Shown one piece after another: positions 19,455-29,028 of a stretch of 64,000 nt of DNA. The position numbers and the translations under genes were made by a program. How positions within the stretch are numbered: position 1 is the stretch's first letter; every line of letters starts with the position of its first letter. This DNA comes from Salinispora cortesiana (GTDB lineage: Bacteria > Actinomycetota > Actinomycetes > Mycobacteriales > Micromonosporaceae), in assembly GCF_000484695.1 (NCBI RefSeq), contig NZ_AXVR01000002.1, forward strand, positions 109,921-173,920, read 5' to 3'. The notes under the pieces were generated by a model. It was not told the DNA's origin and made no database searches. It was given only the letters and a program-made list of their open reading frames with translations.

Positions 19455-19798
19455 CGGTCTGCCTCCCCAGGGGTGGCCGCTGTGGTGGGCGGGGGCTCGG
19501 CCAGCGGCACCTCGTCCACGGCCACGCTGGCGCGCAGCCGGTAGAGCTGCAGCACGATGGCCAGCCCGACGCCCACCTCGGCGGCGGCCAGCACGATCAC
19601 GAACAGCGCGAAGACCTGGCCGCCGTGCGGCAGCTGGGATCGAACTGTGGTGTCGGCGGTGACCAGGATCAGGTTCACCGCGTTCAGCATCAACTCGACC
19701 GCGATCAGCACCAGAATGGCGTTGCGCCGGCGCAGCACCCCGTACGTGCCGAGCCCGAACAGCAGTGCGGCGGTGACGTAGGGGATGACCGGCCTCAC
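19451..19798 (-). CDS. nuoK: NADH-quinone oxidoreductase subunit K
   Basis: A 115-residue three-helix subunit with the two conserved Glu-containing helices (LVLIAVELMLNAVNLILVTA and FALFVIVLAAAEVGVGLAIVLQLYR). It links the quinone end to the antiporter subunits. The C-terminus is about 15 residues longer than usual (EVPLAEPPPTTAATPGEADR). GTG 19798 overlaps the nuoJ stop by four bases. Confidence 0.95.
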   Translation of the reverse strand: MRPVIPYVTAALLFGLGTYGVLRRRNAILVLIAVELMLNAVNLILVTADTTVRSQLPHGGQVFALFVIVLAAAEVGVGLAIVLQLYRLRASVAVDEVPLAEPPPTTAATPGEADR

Positions 19799-20358
19799 CG
19801 GGGCCGCCTACCCTCGGCGGAGGCCTCGTCCGCCCCGCTGACGCCGGCCTGGTCCACCGGCGACCGTCCGATGTCGGGGCGGGACAGGATGATCGCCCCC
19901 ACCAGGGCGGCGAGCAGCAGCACCGAGAGCACCTCGAAGGGCAACACCCAGCTGCCGAAGATCTGCTCCCCGATTCGTTCGGCGCTACCCGCCGTGGGTA
20001 GCGGCACCGACGACCACCAGTACGCCTCCACCAGCAGTGCGGCCAGCCCGAGCCCGGTGCCGCCGCCGATCAGGGCCGCCGGCCAACCCGGTCGGTCCAG
20101 ATCGGTGGAGGCGCCGATCGGAGCACGGGTGAGCATCACCGCGAAGAGCAGCAGCACCACCACCGCCCCCACATAGATCAGCACCTGCACCCAGGCGACC
20201 AACTCGGCGGTGAGGACCAGGTACATCCCGGCCACGGCGGCGAGGCAGAGCACCAGGTAGAGGCCGGCCCGGACCAGGTGTCGGGTGGCCACCGCCAGGG
20301 CGCCGGAGCCGACCGCCAGCGCGCCCAGGGCGAGCAGCAGCGCGTCGGTGCCGGTCAC
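19795..20358 (-). CDS. nuoJ: NADH-quinone oxidoreductase subunit J
   Basis: A 187-residue five-helix membrane subunit. The central conserved region is [20 protein letters not shown], then [24 protein letters not shown]. The last helix ([22 protein letters not shown]) is followed by a polar tail. GTG 20358 overlaps the nuoI stop by four bases. Confidence 0.94.
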   Translation of the reverse strand: MTGTDALLLALGALAVGSGALAVATRHLVRAGLYLVLCLAAVAGMYLVLTAELVAWVQVLIYVGAVVVLLLFAVMLTRAPIGASTDLDRPGWPAALIGGGTGLGLAALLVEAYWWSSVPLPTAGSAERIGEQIFGSWVLPFEVLSVLLLAALVGAIILSRPDIGRSPVDQAGVSGADEASAEGRRPR

Positions 20359-21044
20359 GGGGTCGGGCCTTCCCCGGTGGCGTTCTCCCCGGCTGGTCGG
20401 GACCCGGGGCGGGGCGGTGGGCGTTCGGCAGAGCGGTGCGGGGCGGCCGTCGGGCGTTCGCCGGCGCGGGGCGGAGCGGCCGACGGGCGCTCGGCGGGGA
20501 TCGCGGCCTTACGCGCGGCGGCGGTCTCTTCCTTGGCCGGCTCGCCGTTCGGGTCGTGCGCCGGCGGCGGCGGAACGGTGCCCATCCACTCGCCCAGGTG
20601 CTCCTTGTCGTGGAGGAGGTCCTTGATGTCGTACTCGGCGTACTCGAACTCCGGGGACCAGTAGAGCGCGTCGAACGGGCAGACCTCGATGCAGATCCCG
20701 CAGTACATGCAGAGCGAGAAGTCGATGTCGAACCGGTCCAGCACGTTGCGTTGCCGGGCACGGGCCGCCCCGGGCACCACCACCTCCTCCTTGTGCGAGT
20801 CGATGTAGATGCACCAGTCCGGACACTCGCGGGCGCACAGCATGCAGACCGTGCAGTTCTCCGCGAGTAGCGCGATCACGCCGCGCGAGCGCGGCGGCAA
20901 CGCCGGGGCGACATCCGGGTACTGCTGGGTGGCCGAGCGGCGGGTCATCGTCTTCAACGTGACCCCGAGCCCCTTAACCAGGCCCACGCCGGGCAGGCTG
21001 CGCTCACCGTCGGCCGGGTCGCTGCGCTCGCTGGGGTCGGTCAT
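20355..21044 (-). CDS. nuoI: NADH-quinone oxidoreductase subunit I
   Basis: A 229-residue peripheral subunit with two [4Fe-4S] motifs, [12 protein letters not shown] and [12 protein letters not shown], that carry electrons towards cluster N2. The N-terminal amphipathic region ([24 protein letters not shown]) is typical. The C-terminal 60 residues are a low-complexity Pro/Ala/Arg tail not needed for cluster binding. ATG 21044 is chosen because AGGATGG lies seven bases upstream. It is the first gene of nuoI-J-K-L-M-N. nuoH, which normally precedes nuoI, lies almost 12 kb away on the same strand. Confidence 0.95.
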   Translation of the reverse strand: MTDPSERSDPADGERSLPGVGLVKGLGVTLKTMTRRSATQQYPDVAPALPPRSRGVIALLAENCTVCMLCARECPDWCIYIDSHKEEVVVPGAARARQRNVLDRFDIDFSLCMYCGICIEVCPFDALYWSPEFEYAEYDIKDLLHDKEHLGEWMGTVPPPPAHDPNGEPAKEETAAARKAAIPAERPSAAPPRAGERPTAAPHRSAERPPPRPGSRPAGENATGEGPTP

Positions 21045-21281
21045 GCCGACCATCCTGCCCTGTGCCCCCCGGCGGGCGCGACCACCACCCGGCGCGGAGT
21101 GCGGCTGCCGGCCGGTACCGGCGGCGACCATCGGCCGGGGCGAGCTGCGGCTGCCGGCCACAGCCGGCAGGTAACCCATCGGTCGGGCGAGGCACGGCCG
21201 GGTTACGGCACGACGCTTCGCGCGCCGTCTGATCCGGCGATGATGGGTAGTGGGCGCATCGCGACGACCAGAGGGGGCGGC

Positions 21282-22343
21282 GTGACCGAGGGCGCGACGG
21301 CGGGCAGCGGCGAGGCGGCGCTGCGCCGCACCGGCGGAAGGTACGTCGAGCCGGGCGGTGAGTTCACCCGGGATCAGCGCTACATCGCCACCCGGATCAC
21401 CGCCGACGGCGGGGACGGCTGGCCGGTGGAGCCGGGGCGGTACCGGCTGGCGGTGAGTCGCGCCTGCCCGTGGGCGAACCGGCTGGTCATCGTCCGACGG
21501 CTACTCGGGCTGGAGGGCGTCCTCTCGATGGCGATCGCCGGCCCGACCCACGACCGGCGAAGCTGGAGCTTCGACCTCGACCCCGGTGGGCGGGATCCGG
21601 TGCTGGACATCGAACGGCTCGCGGACGCCTACTTCGCGCGCTTCCCCGGCTACGACCGCGGGATCACGGTCCCCGCGATCATCGACGTACCGACCGGGCA
21701 GGTGGTGACCAACGACTTCGCGCAGATGAGTCTCGACCTGTCAACCCAGTGGACCACGTACCACCGCGACGGGGCACCGGAGCTCTACCCGCAGCAGCTC
21801 CGGGACGAGATCGACGAGGTGAATGCAGTGGTCTTCGCCGATGTCAACAACGGGGTCTACCGCTGCGGCTTCGCCGGCAGCCAGTCGGCGTACGACCGGG
21901 CGTACCGGCGGCTGTTCGACCGGCTGGACTGGCTGAGCGACCGGCTGGCCGAGCGCCGCTACCTGGTCGGGGAGACGATCACCGAGGCGGACGTACGGCT
22001 GTTCACCACGCTGGTCCGCTTCGACCCGGTCTACCACGGCCACTTCAAGTGCAACCGCAGCAAGTTGACCGAGATGCCGGTGCTCTGGGCGTACGCCCGG
22101 GACCTGTTCCAGACCCCCGGATTCGGCGACACCATCGACTTCGATCACATCAAGCGGCACTACTACGAGGTGCACGGGGACCTCAACCCGACCGGGATCG
22201 TCCCGCTCGGGCCGGACCTGACGAACTGGCTGACACCGCACGGTCGGGGGGAGTTGGGTGGTCGCCCCTTCGGCGACGGCACCGCCCCACCGCCGCCCCC
22301 ACCAGCCGAGCGGGTCGACCCCGCACACACCCCACCACGCTGA
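21282..22343 (+). CDS. Glutathionyl-hydroquinone reductase-like (Xi-class GST)
   Basis: A 353-residue protein of the ECM4/YqjG family. The thioredoxin-like part has the catalytic motif [20 protein letters not shown] with the active Cys. [21 protein letters not shown] contacts the thiol, and the GST C-terminal domain contains [22 protein letters not shown]. Actinobacteria lack glutathione, so the donor is probably mycothiol, by inference. The start GTG 21282 follows a GAGGGGGCG ribosome-binding-like stretch. A Pro-rich tail of about 30 residues ends the protein. It is divergent from nuoI. Confidence 0.88.
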   Translation: MTEGATAGSGEAALRRTGGRYVEPGGEFTRDQRYIATRITADGGDGWPVEPGRYRLAVSRACPWANRLVIVRRLLGLEGVLSMAIAGPTHDRRSWSFDLDPGGRDPVLDIERLADAYFARFPGYDRGITVPAIIDVPTGQVVTNDFAQMSLDLSTQWTTYHRDGAPELYPQQLRDEIDEVNAVVFADVNNGVYRCGFAGSQSAYDRAYRRLFDRLDWLSDRLAERRYLVGETITEADVRLFTTLVRFDPVYHGHFKCNRSKLTEMPVLWAYARDLFQTPGFGDTIDFDHIKRHYYEVHGDLNPTGIVPLGPDLTNWLTPHGRGELGGRPFGDGTAPPPPPPAERVDPAHTPPR

Positions 22344-22497
22344 CGGAGCCGCCGTGAGTCGCCGCCGGTGAGCCCCGGAGGTCGAGAGCGTCGACGGTCG
22401 GCCGGTCCGGCCTTGTTGTCGGTCTCGAAGTCTCGGAGCAGCGCGTCCGTACGAGCCTCGGGACGACACGTCGATCCTTGGCATGCGAGGTGAAACC

Positions 22498-22529
22498 GCC
22501 CCGCCCAGCTGTGAGGCCGAGGGCGGGGC
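22498..22529. terminator. Hairpin between convergent genes
   Basis: GCCCCGCCC pairs with GGGCGGGGC around a 14-base loop. It lies between the reductase stop (22343) and the ABC permease stop (22630). No T tract is present. The remaining roughly 250 bases of this gap show nothing else. Confidence 0.6.
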
Positions 22530-22629
22530 AGTTCGCCGTCATACGACGCTTGTTGCGATCCCGTCAGACGTGATTAGTGACGCGCAGGTCGGGCTCACGC
22601 TTCGCGGAAATCGATATGCTGCGATCCCT

Positions 22630-23415
22630 TCAGGAAATCTCCCGCCTCAGGGTCCGCAGCAGGCCGGCGACCAAGGGCACGGCCACCCAAGCCAGTACCG
22701 AGACCGCCAGCCGGCCCCACTGCCCGGCGGTCATCTCACTGCCGTAGAGCGGTTCCATGGTGATCGAGGTGTCGAGCCAGTTGGCTGGGCCCTGCAGCGC
22801 CGAGATCATCGTGGCGAGGATGCTCCAGACCGTCGGCAGCAGCAGATAGCCGACGATCGCCAGCGGGGTGTTGAGCAGCAGCAGGCCAAACGCGGCCCCC
22901 ATCAGTACGTTGACCAACTGGAACACGGCCGCGTTCAGTACCAACGCCCACTCGCCGTCCCAGCTTCCCGCGCCACCGGTGGCCTTGGCGGCGAGGGTGC
23001 CGGCGGCGGCCACGGCCAGGCTCACCAGCACCGACGCGAGTGCCGCCAGCACCACCGCCGCGAGCTTGGCCAGCACCACCCGTTCCCGATGTGGGACCAG
23101 GGCGTACGTGGTCAGCGCGGTGCGCTGCGTCCACTCCGAGGTGATTGACAGGATGCCGACCACCGGCAGCAGCAGGCCCACCGGGAGCAGCGACGGGGAG
23201 AGGAAGCTGGTGAAGGTCTGCTCCGCGTCGTCCAACACGAACAGCTGCACCACGGCGATGGCGACCGCGATCAGCCCGATGGCGGCCAGCAGCCAGCGGC
23301 CGGCCCAGGTGTCGGTGAGCTTGCGTAGCTCGATCGAGGTCAGTCGGGCTATGGACGGCCTGGCGGCCGCGACGCGGGTGTCCGCCTCGGTGGTGGGCTC
23401 GGCGGTCATGGTCAC
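22630..23415 (-). CDS. ABC-2 type transporter permease
   Basis: A 261-residue protein with six hydrophobic segments. The conserved motif after helix 2 (ILSITSEWTQRTALTTYALVPHRERVVLAKL) is that of ABC-2 permeases. It should form the membrane channel for the ATPase encoded just upstream, whose stop overlaps its GTG start by four bases. The cargo is unknown; such pairs next to a NarL-type two-component system often export lipids, antibiotics or peptides in response to envelope stress. Confidence 0.88.
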   Translation of the reverse strand: MTMTAEPTTEADTRVAAARPSIARLTSIELRKLTDTWAGRWLLAAIGLIAVAIAVVQLFVLDDAEQTFTSFLSPSLLPVGLLLPVVGILSITSEWTQRTALTTYALVPHRERVVLAKLAAVVLAALASVLVSLAVAAAGTLAAKATGGAGSWDGEWALVLNAAVFQLVNVLMGAAFGLLLLNTPLAIVGYLLLPTVWSILATMISALQGPANWLDTSITMEPLYGSEMTAGQWGRLAVSVLAWVAVPLVAGLLRTLRREIS

Positions 23416-24311
23416 TTGACGGCCTCCTTCGTGGTCGCGCCCGCGGTGAGGGTGAGGAAGAGCTGTTCGAGGCCGCCGTCGGCGGCGGGCCGCAGTTCGG
23501 TGAGGACCAACCCGGCGTCGGCGGCGGCCTGGCCCACGACGCCCGGCTCGGCGTGCACGACGAATCCGCCGTTGGTGTCGGCGGTGACGTCCAGTGCGGC
23601 CCGCTGCAGAGTGAGCCGCAGGGAATCCGAGTCCCGTGCCCGGACCAGGGTGCCCGTGTCGGCGAGCAACACGTCCCTGGCGCCCTGGGCAACAATCCGG
23701 CCGCCGCCGATCACCAGCAGCCGGTCGGCGACTGCCTCCACCTCGCGCAGCAGGTGCGACGACAGCAGCACGGTGCCACCCCGGTCGGCGAAGTCGCGCA
23801 GCAGGCCGCGCATCCAGTAGATGCCCTCTGGGTCCAAGCCGTTGGCCGGCTCGTCGAGGATCAGCACCCGGGGGTCACCCAGCAGCGCCAGCGCTAGGCC
23901 GAGCCGCTGCCGCATCCCCAACGAATACGCCCCGACCCGCCGCCTGGCGGCGACCGCGTTCAATCCGACCAGGTCCAGCGCCTCGGCGACCCGGCTACGG
24001 TCCACACCCATCGTCGTGGCCGCCAGGGTCAGCGTCTCCCGCCCGGTGCGCCCCGAGTGCTGGGCCGAGGCGTCGAGCAGCACCCCGATCTCCCGTCCCG
24101 GATTGGGTAGCTGCCGGTACGGCCGGCCGGCGACCGTTGCGCTGCCGTCGGTCGGCGGGGTCAACCCGCAGATCATCCGCATGGTGGTGGATTTGCCGGC
24201 ACCGTTCGGTCCGAGGAAGCCGGTAACAGTGCCTCGCTCGCAGTGGAACGAGACGTTGTCGACGACCGTGTGCGGGCCGTACCGCTTGGTGAGGTGTTCG
24301 ACCATGATCAT
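23412..24311 (-). CDS. ABC transporter ATP-binding protein
   Basis: A 299-residue ATPase. It has Walker A GPNGAGKST near residue 40, the signature region YSLGMRQRLGLALALLG, Walker B VLILDEPANGLDPEG and the switch SSHLLREVE. The C-terminal 80 residues are the accessory part of drug/bacteriocin-type ABC-2 exporters. Start ATG 24311 (MIMVEHL) is chosen because homologous proteins begin at this strand; the frame extends upstream without coding character. It is divergent from the histidine kinase gene, so the four genes form a sensor-exporter module. Confidence 0.9.
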   Translation of the reverse strand: MIMVEHLTKRYGPHTVVDNVSFHCERGTVTGFLGPNGAGKSTTMRMICGLTPPTDGSATVAGRPYRQLPNPGREIGVLLDASAQHSGRTGRETLTLAATTMGVDRSRVAEALDLVGLNAVAARRRVGAYSLGMRQRLGLALALLGDPRVLILDEPANGLDPEGIYWMRGLLRDFADRGGTVLLSSHLLREVEAVADRLLVIGGGRIVAQGARDVLLADTGTLVRARDSDSLRLTLQRAALDVTADTNGGFVVHAEPGVVGQAAADAGLVLTELRPAADGGLEQLFLTLTAGATTKEAVK

Positions 24312-24431
24312 GGCATCGAAACTGCCGGAACCACCCGGCGGTGTGCTGCGGCCGGCCGACTGTCGTCGGGTAGACCTTGGGCCATGGCCGGCGTCGACTT
24401 TAGTAGCTGTCGGGTCTCCCCGGCCGGTCCC

Positions 24432-24437
24432 TACGAT
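24432..24437 (+). promoter_or_regulatory. -10 element, leaderless type
   Basis: TACGAT is followed by TGACCA and then the histidine kinase GTG (24444). The same TANNNT-TGACCA-start arrangement occurs at the HAD gene (31625). Confidence 0.5.
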
Positions 24438-24443
24438 TGACCA

Positions 24444-25718
24444 GTGACCAGCACCGCCGTATCCGAACACTCCTGGCTCCTTCCGGGCACTCTGACGGCC
24501 CCCACGGCCCGGGCCCGGCGGACACTGCGGGATTGGTTCGTCGACAGCCTTTGCTTCCTGGCCGCCCTCGGCTGGGCGCTGGTGGCGTGGGAGGATTCGC
24601 TGTCGGCCGAGCCGGCGTTGGCGCTGAACGCCGGACCGAGCTGGCTCAACGAGGTCGACTTCCTGGCCAGCCTGGTGCTCTGCGGTGCTCTCTGGGTCCG
24701 TCGGCGCTGGCCGGTGGGTCTGGCGTTGGCCAGCCTGCCGCTGGCGTTGTTCTCGGTCAGTGGCGACGTGGCGCTGCTGATCATTCTGTTCACGGTGAGC
24801 GTGCACCGGCCGTTCCCGGTCGCCGCCAGCATGTTCGGTGTACATCTGCTCGCCATACCGATCTATCTGCGGCTACGCCCCGAACCGGTGAGGTCGCTGT
24901 GGTTGGTCGTGGGTTGGATCCTGTTGTGCCTCGGGGCCATGCTGGCGTGGGGCATGTTCGTCCGGGCACGTCGGCAGCTGGTGGTGTCGCTGCGGGAGCG
25001 GGCGCACCGGGCCGAGGCTGAGCAGCAGCTGCGGGTGACGCGGGCTCGACAGTTGGAACGTACCCGCATCGCCCGGGAGATGCATGATGTGTTGGCGCAC
25101 CGCATCTCGTTGCTCAGCCTGCACGCTGGAGCACTGGAATTCCGTCCAGATGCCTCGTCCGAGGAGGTTGCCAGGGCGGCCGGGGTGATCCGGGGCAGCG
25201 CACACGCTGCCCTGCGGGACCTGCGGGAGGTGATCGGGGTACTCCGGGCGGAGACCGGAGTGGCGGAGGGCGCCGAACCGGAACGACCTCAGCCCACCCT
25301 CGTCGACGTGCCGACGCTGATCAGCGAGTCTCGAGCCGCCGGTGTCCGGGTGAGTCTCGTCGATCAAGTCGCCGAACGGGTGGAGCTGCCGCCCACGGTG
25401 GGGCGCAGCGTGTACCGGATCGTGCAGGAGGGGCTGACCAACGCCCGCAAGCACGCCCCGGGTGTGGTGGTCGACGTGCGGCTCACCGGGCGCCGGGGCG
25501 ACGGGCTCACTGTCGAGATCCGCAATCCCTGGCCGGTTGGCGTAGCGGGGCAGGGCGTGGGAAGCCCTGCGGCCGGTTCTGGTGCTGATATTCCCGGCGC
25601 CGGGACTGGGCTTGTCGGTGTGGCCGAGCGGGTCGGTCTGGCGGGCGGGCGGCTGGAGCACGGACGGGACGCCGCCGGGCACTTCCGGCTCGCCGCGTGG
25701 CTGCCGTGGCCGGCCTGA
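24444..25718 (+). CDS. Two-component sensor histidine kinase (NarL-partner type)
   Basis: A 424-residue kinase. Residues 30-180 hold four to six membrane helices. The HisKA_3 dimerisation region has ERTRIAREMHDVLAHRISLLS with the phospho-accepting His. The HATPase part has EGLTNARKHAPG and GTGLVGVAERVGLAGG. It should autophosphorylate and pass phosphate to the response regulator encoded directly downstream, whose start overlaps this stop by 22 bases. The GTG start lies six bases after TACGAT, so translation is probably leaderless. It is divergent from the ABC exporter genes, the likely target. Confidence 0.9.
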   Translation: MTSTAVSEHSWLLPGTLTAPTARARRTLRDWFVDSLCFLAALGWALVAWEDSLSAEPALALNAGPSWLNEVDFLASLVLCGALWVRRRWPVGLALASLPLALFSVSGDVALLIILFTVSVHRPFPVAASMFGVHLLAIPIYLRLRPEPVRSLWLVVGWILLCLGAMLAWGMFVRARRQLVVSLRERAHRAEAEQQLRVTRARQLERTRIAREMHDVLAHRISLLSLHAGALEFRPDASSEEVARAAGVIRGSAHAALRDLREVIGVLRAETGVAEGAEPERPQPTLVDVPTLISESRAAGVRVSLVDQVAERVELPPTVGRSVYRIVQEGLTNARKHAPGVVVDVRLTGRRGDGLTVEIRNPWPVGVAGQGVGSPAAGSGADIPGAGTGLVGVAERVGLAGGRLEHGRDAAGHFRLAAWLPWPA

Positions 25719-26443
25719 CCAGTCCGTCCGGCGAGCCGGGCCCTGCGGGGTCGAACGGCTCGCCGGCGGATGGTGGGGCGCCGGCCGGTCCGGTTCGGGT
25801 GTTGATCGTCGACGACGATCCGCTGGTTCGGGCTGCGCTGTCGATGATTATCGACGGTGTGGCGGACCTTCTGGTGGTGGGGGAGGCCACTGATGGCGCC
25901 GAGGTGCCTGCTGCCGTGGCCACGTACGCGCCGGACGTCGTGTTAATGGACATCCGGATGCCGCAGCTCGACGGGCTGGCGGCCACGGAGAAGTTGCGGT
26001 CTGCGCCCAACGCACCTGAAGTGTTGGTGCTGACGACATTCGATGCTGACGAGCAGGTGCTGCGGGCGTTGCGGGCTGGGGCGGCTGGCTTTCTGCTCAA
26101 GGACACTGCACCGACTGAGATCGTGCATGCCCTCCGGCGGGTGGCAGTGGGTGAGACCATGTTGTCTCCGACGGTTACCCGCCAACTGGTCGCGCACGTC
26201 ACCGGGGGCGTTGGCGCTGATTCGCGCCGGCAGCGGGCACAGGGGCGTCTTGCCGGGTTGAGTGAGCGGGAACGGGAGGTCGCGATCGCGCTTGGCCGGG
26301 GCCGCAGCAACGCCGAGATTGCGGGGGAGCTGTTCATGAGTGTGGCGACGGTCAAGGCGTACGTGTCGCGGCTGCTGGCGAAGCTGGATCTCAACAACCG
26401 GGTCCAGGTGGCGCTTCTGGTCCACGACGCCGGTCTGGTCTGA
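25697..26443 (+). CDS. LuxR/NarL-family response regulator
   Basis: A 248-residue regulator. The receiver domain begins after a 33-residue Gly/Pro-rich leader with VRVLIVDDDPLVRAALS. It has the phosphorylated Asp in VVLMDIRMPQLDGL and the Lys in AGFLLKDTAP. The C-terminal LuxR helix-turn-helix is LSEREREVAIALGRGRSNAE, then IAGELFMSVATVKAYVSRLL. The GTG start lies inside the kinase gene, so the pair is translationally coupled. Its stop faces the stop of the RiPP methyltransferase only eight bases away, with no hairpin between them. Confidence 0.93.
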   Translation: MAAVAGLTSPSGEPGPAGSNGSPADGGAPAGPVRVLIVDDDPLVRAALSMIIDGVADLLVVGEATDGAEVPAAVATYAPDVVLMDIRMPQLDGLAATEKLRSAPNAPEVLVLTTFDADEQVLRALRAGAAGFLLKDTAPTEIVHALRRVAVGETMLSPTVTRQLVAHVTGGVGADSRRQRAQGRLAGLSEREREVAIALGRGRSNAEIAGELFMSVATVKAYVSRLLAKLDLNNRVQVALLVHDAGLV

Positions 26444-26451
26444 GCAGAGGG

Positions 26452-27633
26452 TCAGGCGAGCAATGGCCAGCGGAAGACACCGGCACGGCCACCTCCGCCC
26501 TGGTGTCGAGCCGGGTGATCGAGCCACGCGTACTGGATGTCATCAGTGGTGGCGGCGATCCCGAGCCGATCGCGTCGCGGCTTGTGGTGGTCAATCCACG
26601 ACCGCCACGCCACTTCGACGGTGTCCCACAGCCGCCTGGGGGACGACTGCCGGACGTGCAGCGGCCCATCAGCGCGCCGCAGTGCGGTGGCGATGTCAGC
26701 TCCGTCGTGGACGGTAAGCCCGGCATGCGCCAACTCGTTGTCGAAGTGCTCGACAAAATGCAGCGTCGGCTGGTGGAGCAGGAGCCACAGCCGGAAGTCA
26801 GGGTCCGCCAGCGCCTTGGGTTCAAGGCTACTGACGCCGAGGCCCGCGAGTTCATCAGAAACGGGTTGGGGCTGGTCGGCGAGGAAGCCGACCGGCATCG
26901 CCCGGGTGGCAGGACGCATCGCCATGAACCAGGCCTGTTCCACGTCGAAATGACCGGACACCTCGTCGGGGCCAGATTTGGTCAGCACCGCGAGCGCCCC
27001 GCCCATGGTTAACGGGGTGACGATCCGTCCGCCGTCGGCGAGCTGGTCGATCCACGCGGGTGGCACCCCACGCGTGGCGCAGGTCGACAGGATGCGGTCA
27101 TACGGGCCGTGACCCTTGACGCCCAGCGCTCCGTCTCCGGCAACCACCGTGGGCGCGTAACCCACGGTGTTCAAGCGGCCGGCGGCGTCGGCTACCAGGC
27201 CGGCGTCGATGTCCACACTGACGACCTTTTGCGCGCCGACCCGGTGACACAGTAGGGCTGCGTTGTAGCCGGTACCGGTACCGATTTCTAGGACGCGGTG
27301 ACCGTCTGCAACGTCAAGGATGTGCAGCATCCTGGCCACCAGTGACGGTAGGGAGGCTGAGCTGGTGACGACCCTCCTGTCCTCGTCAGCCACCCACTGG
27401 GTCACCAAAAAACGATCAGTGTACGCGGCTTCCAGCCACTCCGGACGGTGGGCGGAGATGGCGCCGTCCACGAGCCGGCTGGGACGGTTGTACTCGTCAA
27501 GTTCCCAGTATCGAGGTACGAACACGTGTCGCGGGGTGCCCTCGAATGCCGCCCGCCACTGGTCATCGGCTATCGCGGATTCAGCGGCAAGCTTGTCTGC
27601 CAACGTAGCCGCCCACGGCTGCCAGTCAGTCAA
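26452..27633 (-). CDS. PIMT-like methyltransferase of an ATP-grasp RiPP cluster
   Basis: A 393-residue SAM-dependent methyltransferase. The N-terminal 220 residues match protein-L-isoaspartate O-methyltransferase, with motif I VLEIGTGTGYNAALLCHRVG, TVVAGDGALG and GPYDRILSTCATRGVPPAWIDQL. The extra 170 C-terminal residues are typical of the version found beside ATP-grasp ligases. In characterised imiditide pathways such enzymes methylate an Asp of the crosslinked precursor, which then closes to an aspartimide; that role here is inference. The TTG start at 27633 has an AAAGGG-type site eight bases upstream and lies four bases behind the ligase stop. It is the last gene of the cluster. Confidence 0.85.
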   Translation of the reverse strand: MTDWQPWAATLADKLAAESAIADDQWRAAFEGTPRHVFVPRYWELDEYNRPSRLVDGAISAHRPEWLEAAYTDRFLVTQWVADEDRRVVTSSASLPSLVARMLHILDVADGHRVLEIGTGTGYNAALLCHRVGAQKVVSVDIDAGLVADAAGRLNTVGYAPTVVAGDGALGVKGHGPYDRILSTCATRGVPPAWIDQLADGGRIVTPLTMGGALAVLTKSGPDEVSGHFDVEQAWFMAMRPATRAMPVGFLADQPQPVSDELAGLGVSSLEPKALADPDFRLWLLLHQPTLHFVEHFDNELAHAGLTVHDGADIATALRRADGPLHVRQSSPRRLWDTVEVAWRSWIDHHKPRRDRLGIAATTDDIQYAWLDHPARHQGGGGRAGVFRWPLLA

Positions 27634-27637
27634 TTCA

Positions 27638-28588
27638 TCACCCTTTCTCCAGTAAGTCAGCTAACGCGGGGGCTATTGGCAGCCCGGTTGCGCCTTCAAT
27701 CCAACCGTACTGCCCGGCTGGATTGCACTCCAACATCCACCATTTGCCGTTTGGGTCGACCACGAAGTCGAAGGCACCGAACACGGTTCCGAAGTGGGAC
27801 ATGAATGCACTAACCCCATCGGCCACCCGGCCGGGAACATCCTCGACTTTATAGGTGAGGGCATCGTAGTCAGCTCGAAAGTCTATCCGCGCCTCCTCAC
27901 TGTGCGCGGTGATGGCTGCCGCGAACATCCGCTCACCCACCACCGTCAGCCGCACCTCATATGCCTTGTCGATAAAGCGTTGGAACTGGTGGGCCGTTGT
28001 CTCGACCCCGCGCATGTCGGCTAGGTCCGCGCGAGACAGCAGGTGAGTGTTCAGCGCTTTGCGACACCCCTCTTCGAGGATGGAACCGAAGCTGAGAGGT
28101 TTCATAACCACGTGGCCGGGGTGGTGATCGGCGAAGCGGCGCACCGCATCAGCCTGATTGGTGACCAGGGTCGCAGGAACCGGGATACCACACCGTTGGG
28201 CCACAGTAAGCTGCATCGGTTTGTACATTTCTGCCTGCCGGCCCGGGTGGTTGACCCAGCGCACCGGCAAAGACCACAAGACCCCACCGAGCCCGAACTT
28301 CGCTTCGTGAGTGGCGTGCCACCGTTCGGCCGGCGACATGCGATCCGAGACAGCAAACGTGGTGGGGTTGCGGTACCACACAGACCGCAACCCCTCCAAC
28401 GCCACCGTCCGGTGCTCAGTACGAACAACGCCGCGCCAACCCGCCTCGGTCATCTCCGCATCCAGACTGAGGCGGCTGGGAAACCACGAGGTGTCACAGC
28501 GAAATATGGGAACGCCTCGCCGGGTCAGCATCTCCACCACCGCGTCTACCGTCGGGTCGACGTCTGCGGCAAGCACCAGAACGGTCAT
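27638..28588 (-). CDS. ATP-grasp RiPP maturase (graspetide ligase)
   Basis: A 316-residue ATP-grasp enzyme. The N-terminal part VLVLAADVDPTVDAVVEMLT and the WYRNP and WVNHPGRQAEMYKPMQL segments are typical of peptide-maturing MvdC/TgmB-like ligases. The ATP-binding core includes HVVMKPLSFGS and YEVRLTVVGERMFAA, and the metal-binding end is FDFVVDPNGKWWMLECNPAGQ. Family knowledge says these enzymes activate Asp/Glu side chains of a precursor and join them to Ser, Thr or Lys side chains. ATG 28588 follows the precursor stop by three bases. It should act on the product of the gene just upstream. Confidence 0.9.
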   Translation of the reverse strand: MTVLVLAADVDPTVDAVVEMLTRRGVPIFRCDTSWFPSRLSLDAEMTEAGWRGVVRTEHRTVALEGLRSVWYRNPTTFAVSDRMSPAERWHATHEAKFGLGGVLWSLPVRWVNHPGRQAEMYKPMQLTVAQRCGIPVPATLVTNQADAVRRFADHHPGHVVMKPLSFGSILEEGCRKALNTHLLSRADLADMRGVETTAHQFQRFIDKAYEVRLTVVGERMFAAAITAHSEEARIDFRADYDALTYKVEDVPGRVADGVSAFMSHFGTVFGAFDFVVDPNGKWWMLECNPAGQYGWIEGATGLPIAPALADLLEKG

Positions 28589-28591
28589 GTG

Positions 28592-28933
28592 TCAGCTCGG
28601 CTGGTCCGGCATGAAGTCCGGAGTCCACTCTTCGCCCCCGGTGTTGGGGCCTCCGTCAGGCGATGGCCCGGTCGTTTTCATGATTCCAGCCTGGACGGTT
28701 TGGTGCCAGGATTCACCGTTGGGAGTGACACCGATTTGACGGTCGTCGGACCACCGCCACTCAGGCAGCGCGACGCGATCAGTCCTGTCCAGCGGGCGTG
28801 CGAAACTCAGCCCGAAGGGGCGTACCCCCCGCTCCGACAGAGCGCTGTCACTCATTGGGGCTACGGCGCGCCCCGTTGCGAATCGTTCACTCTCGCTAAC
28901 CAATGCTTGAGGTGAAGCCACTGATCCAAACAT
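28592..28933 (-). CDS. Graspetide precursor peptide (ATP-grasp target RiPP)
   Basis: A 113-residue precursor. The leader carries the family motif RPFGLSFARPLDR, an aromatic WRW segment and DRQIGVTPNGE at residues 38-74. The candidate core, residues 86-113, reads KTTGPSPDGGPNTGG and then EEWTPDFMPDQPS. It offers the hydroxyl donors Thr87, Thr88, Ser91, Thr98 and Thr104 and the acidic partners Asp93, Glu101, Glu102, Asp106 and Asp110 for ester links. Asp93-Gly94 is a favourable aspartimide step. ATG 28933 has GGAGA eight bases upstream. A shorter start at residue 27 has no binding site. Core limits and ring pattern are inferred. Confidence 0.82.
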   Translation of the reverse strand: MFGSVASPQALVSESERFATGRAVAPMSDSALSERGVRPFGLSFARPLDRTDRVALPEWRWSDDRQIGVTPNGESWHQTVQAGIMKTTGPSPDGGPNTGGEEWTPDFMPDQPS

Positions 28934-29028
28934 GCCATCTCCGATCTCCTGCCTTACCGAACGATCTGGGGTCATCTGGCAGAGATGGGCCGGCGGGGCC
29001 CTCGGCCGCATCATCGAAGCTCTAGCTA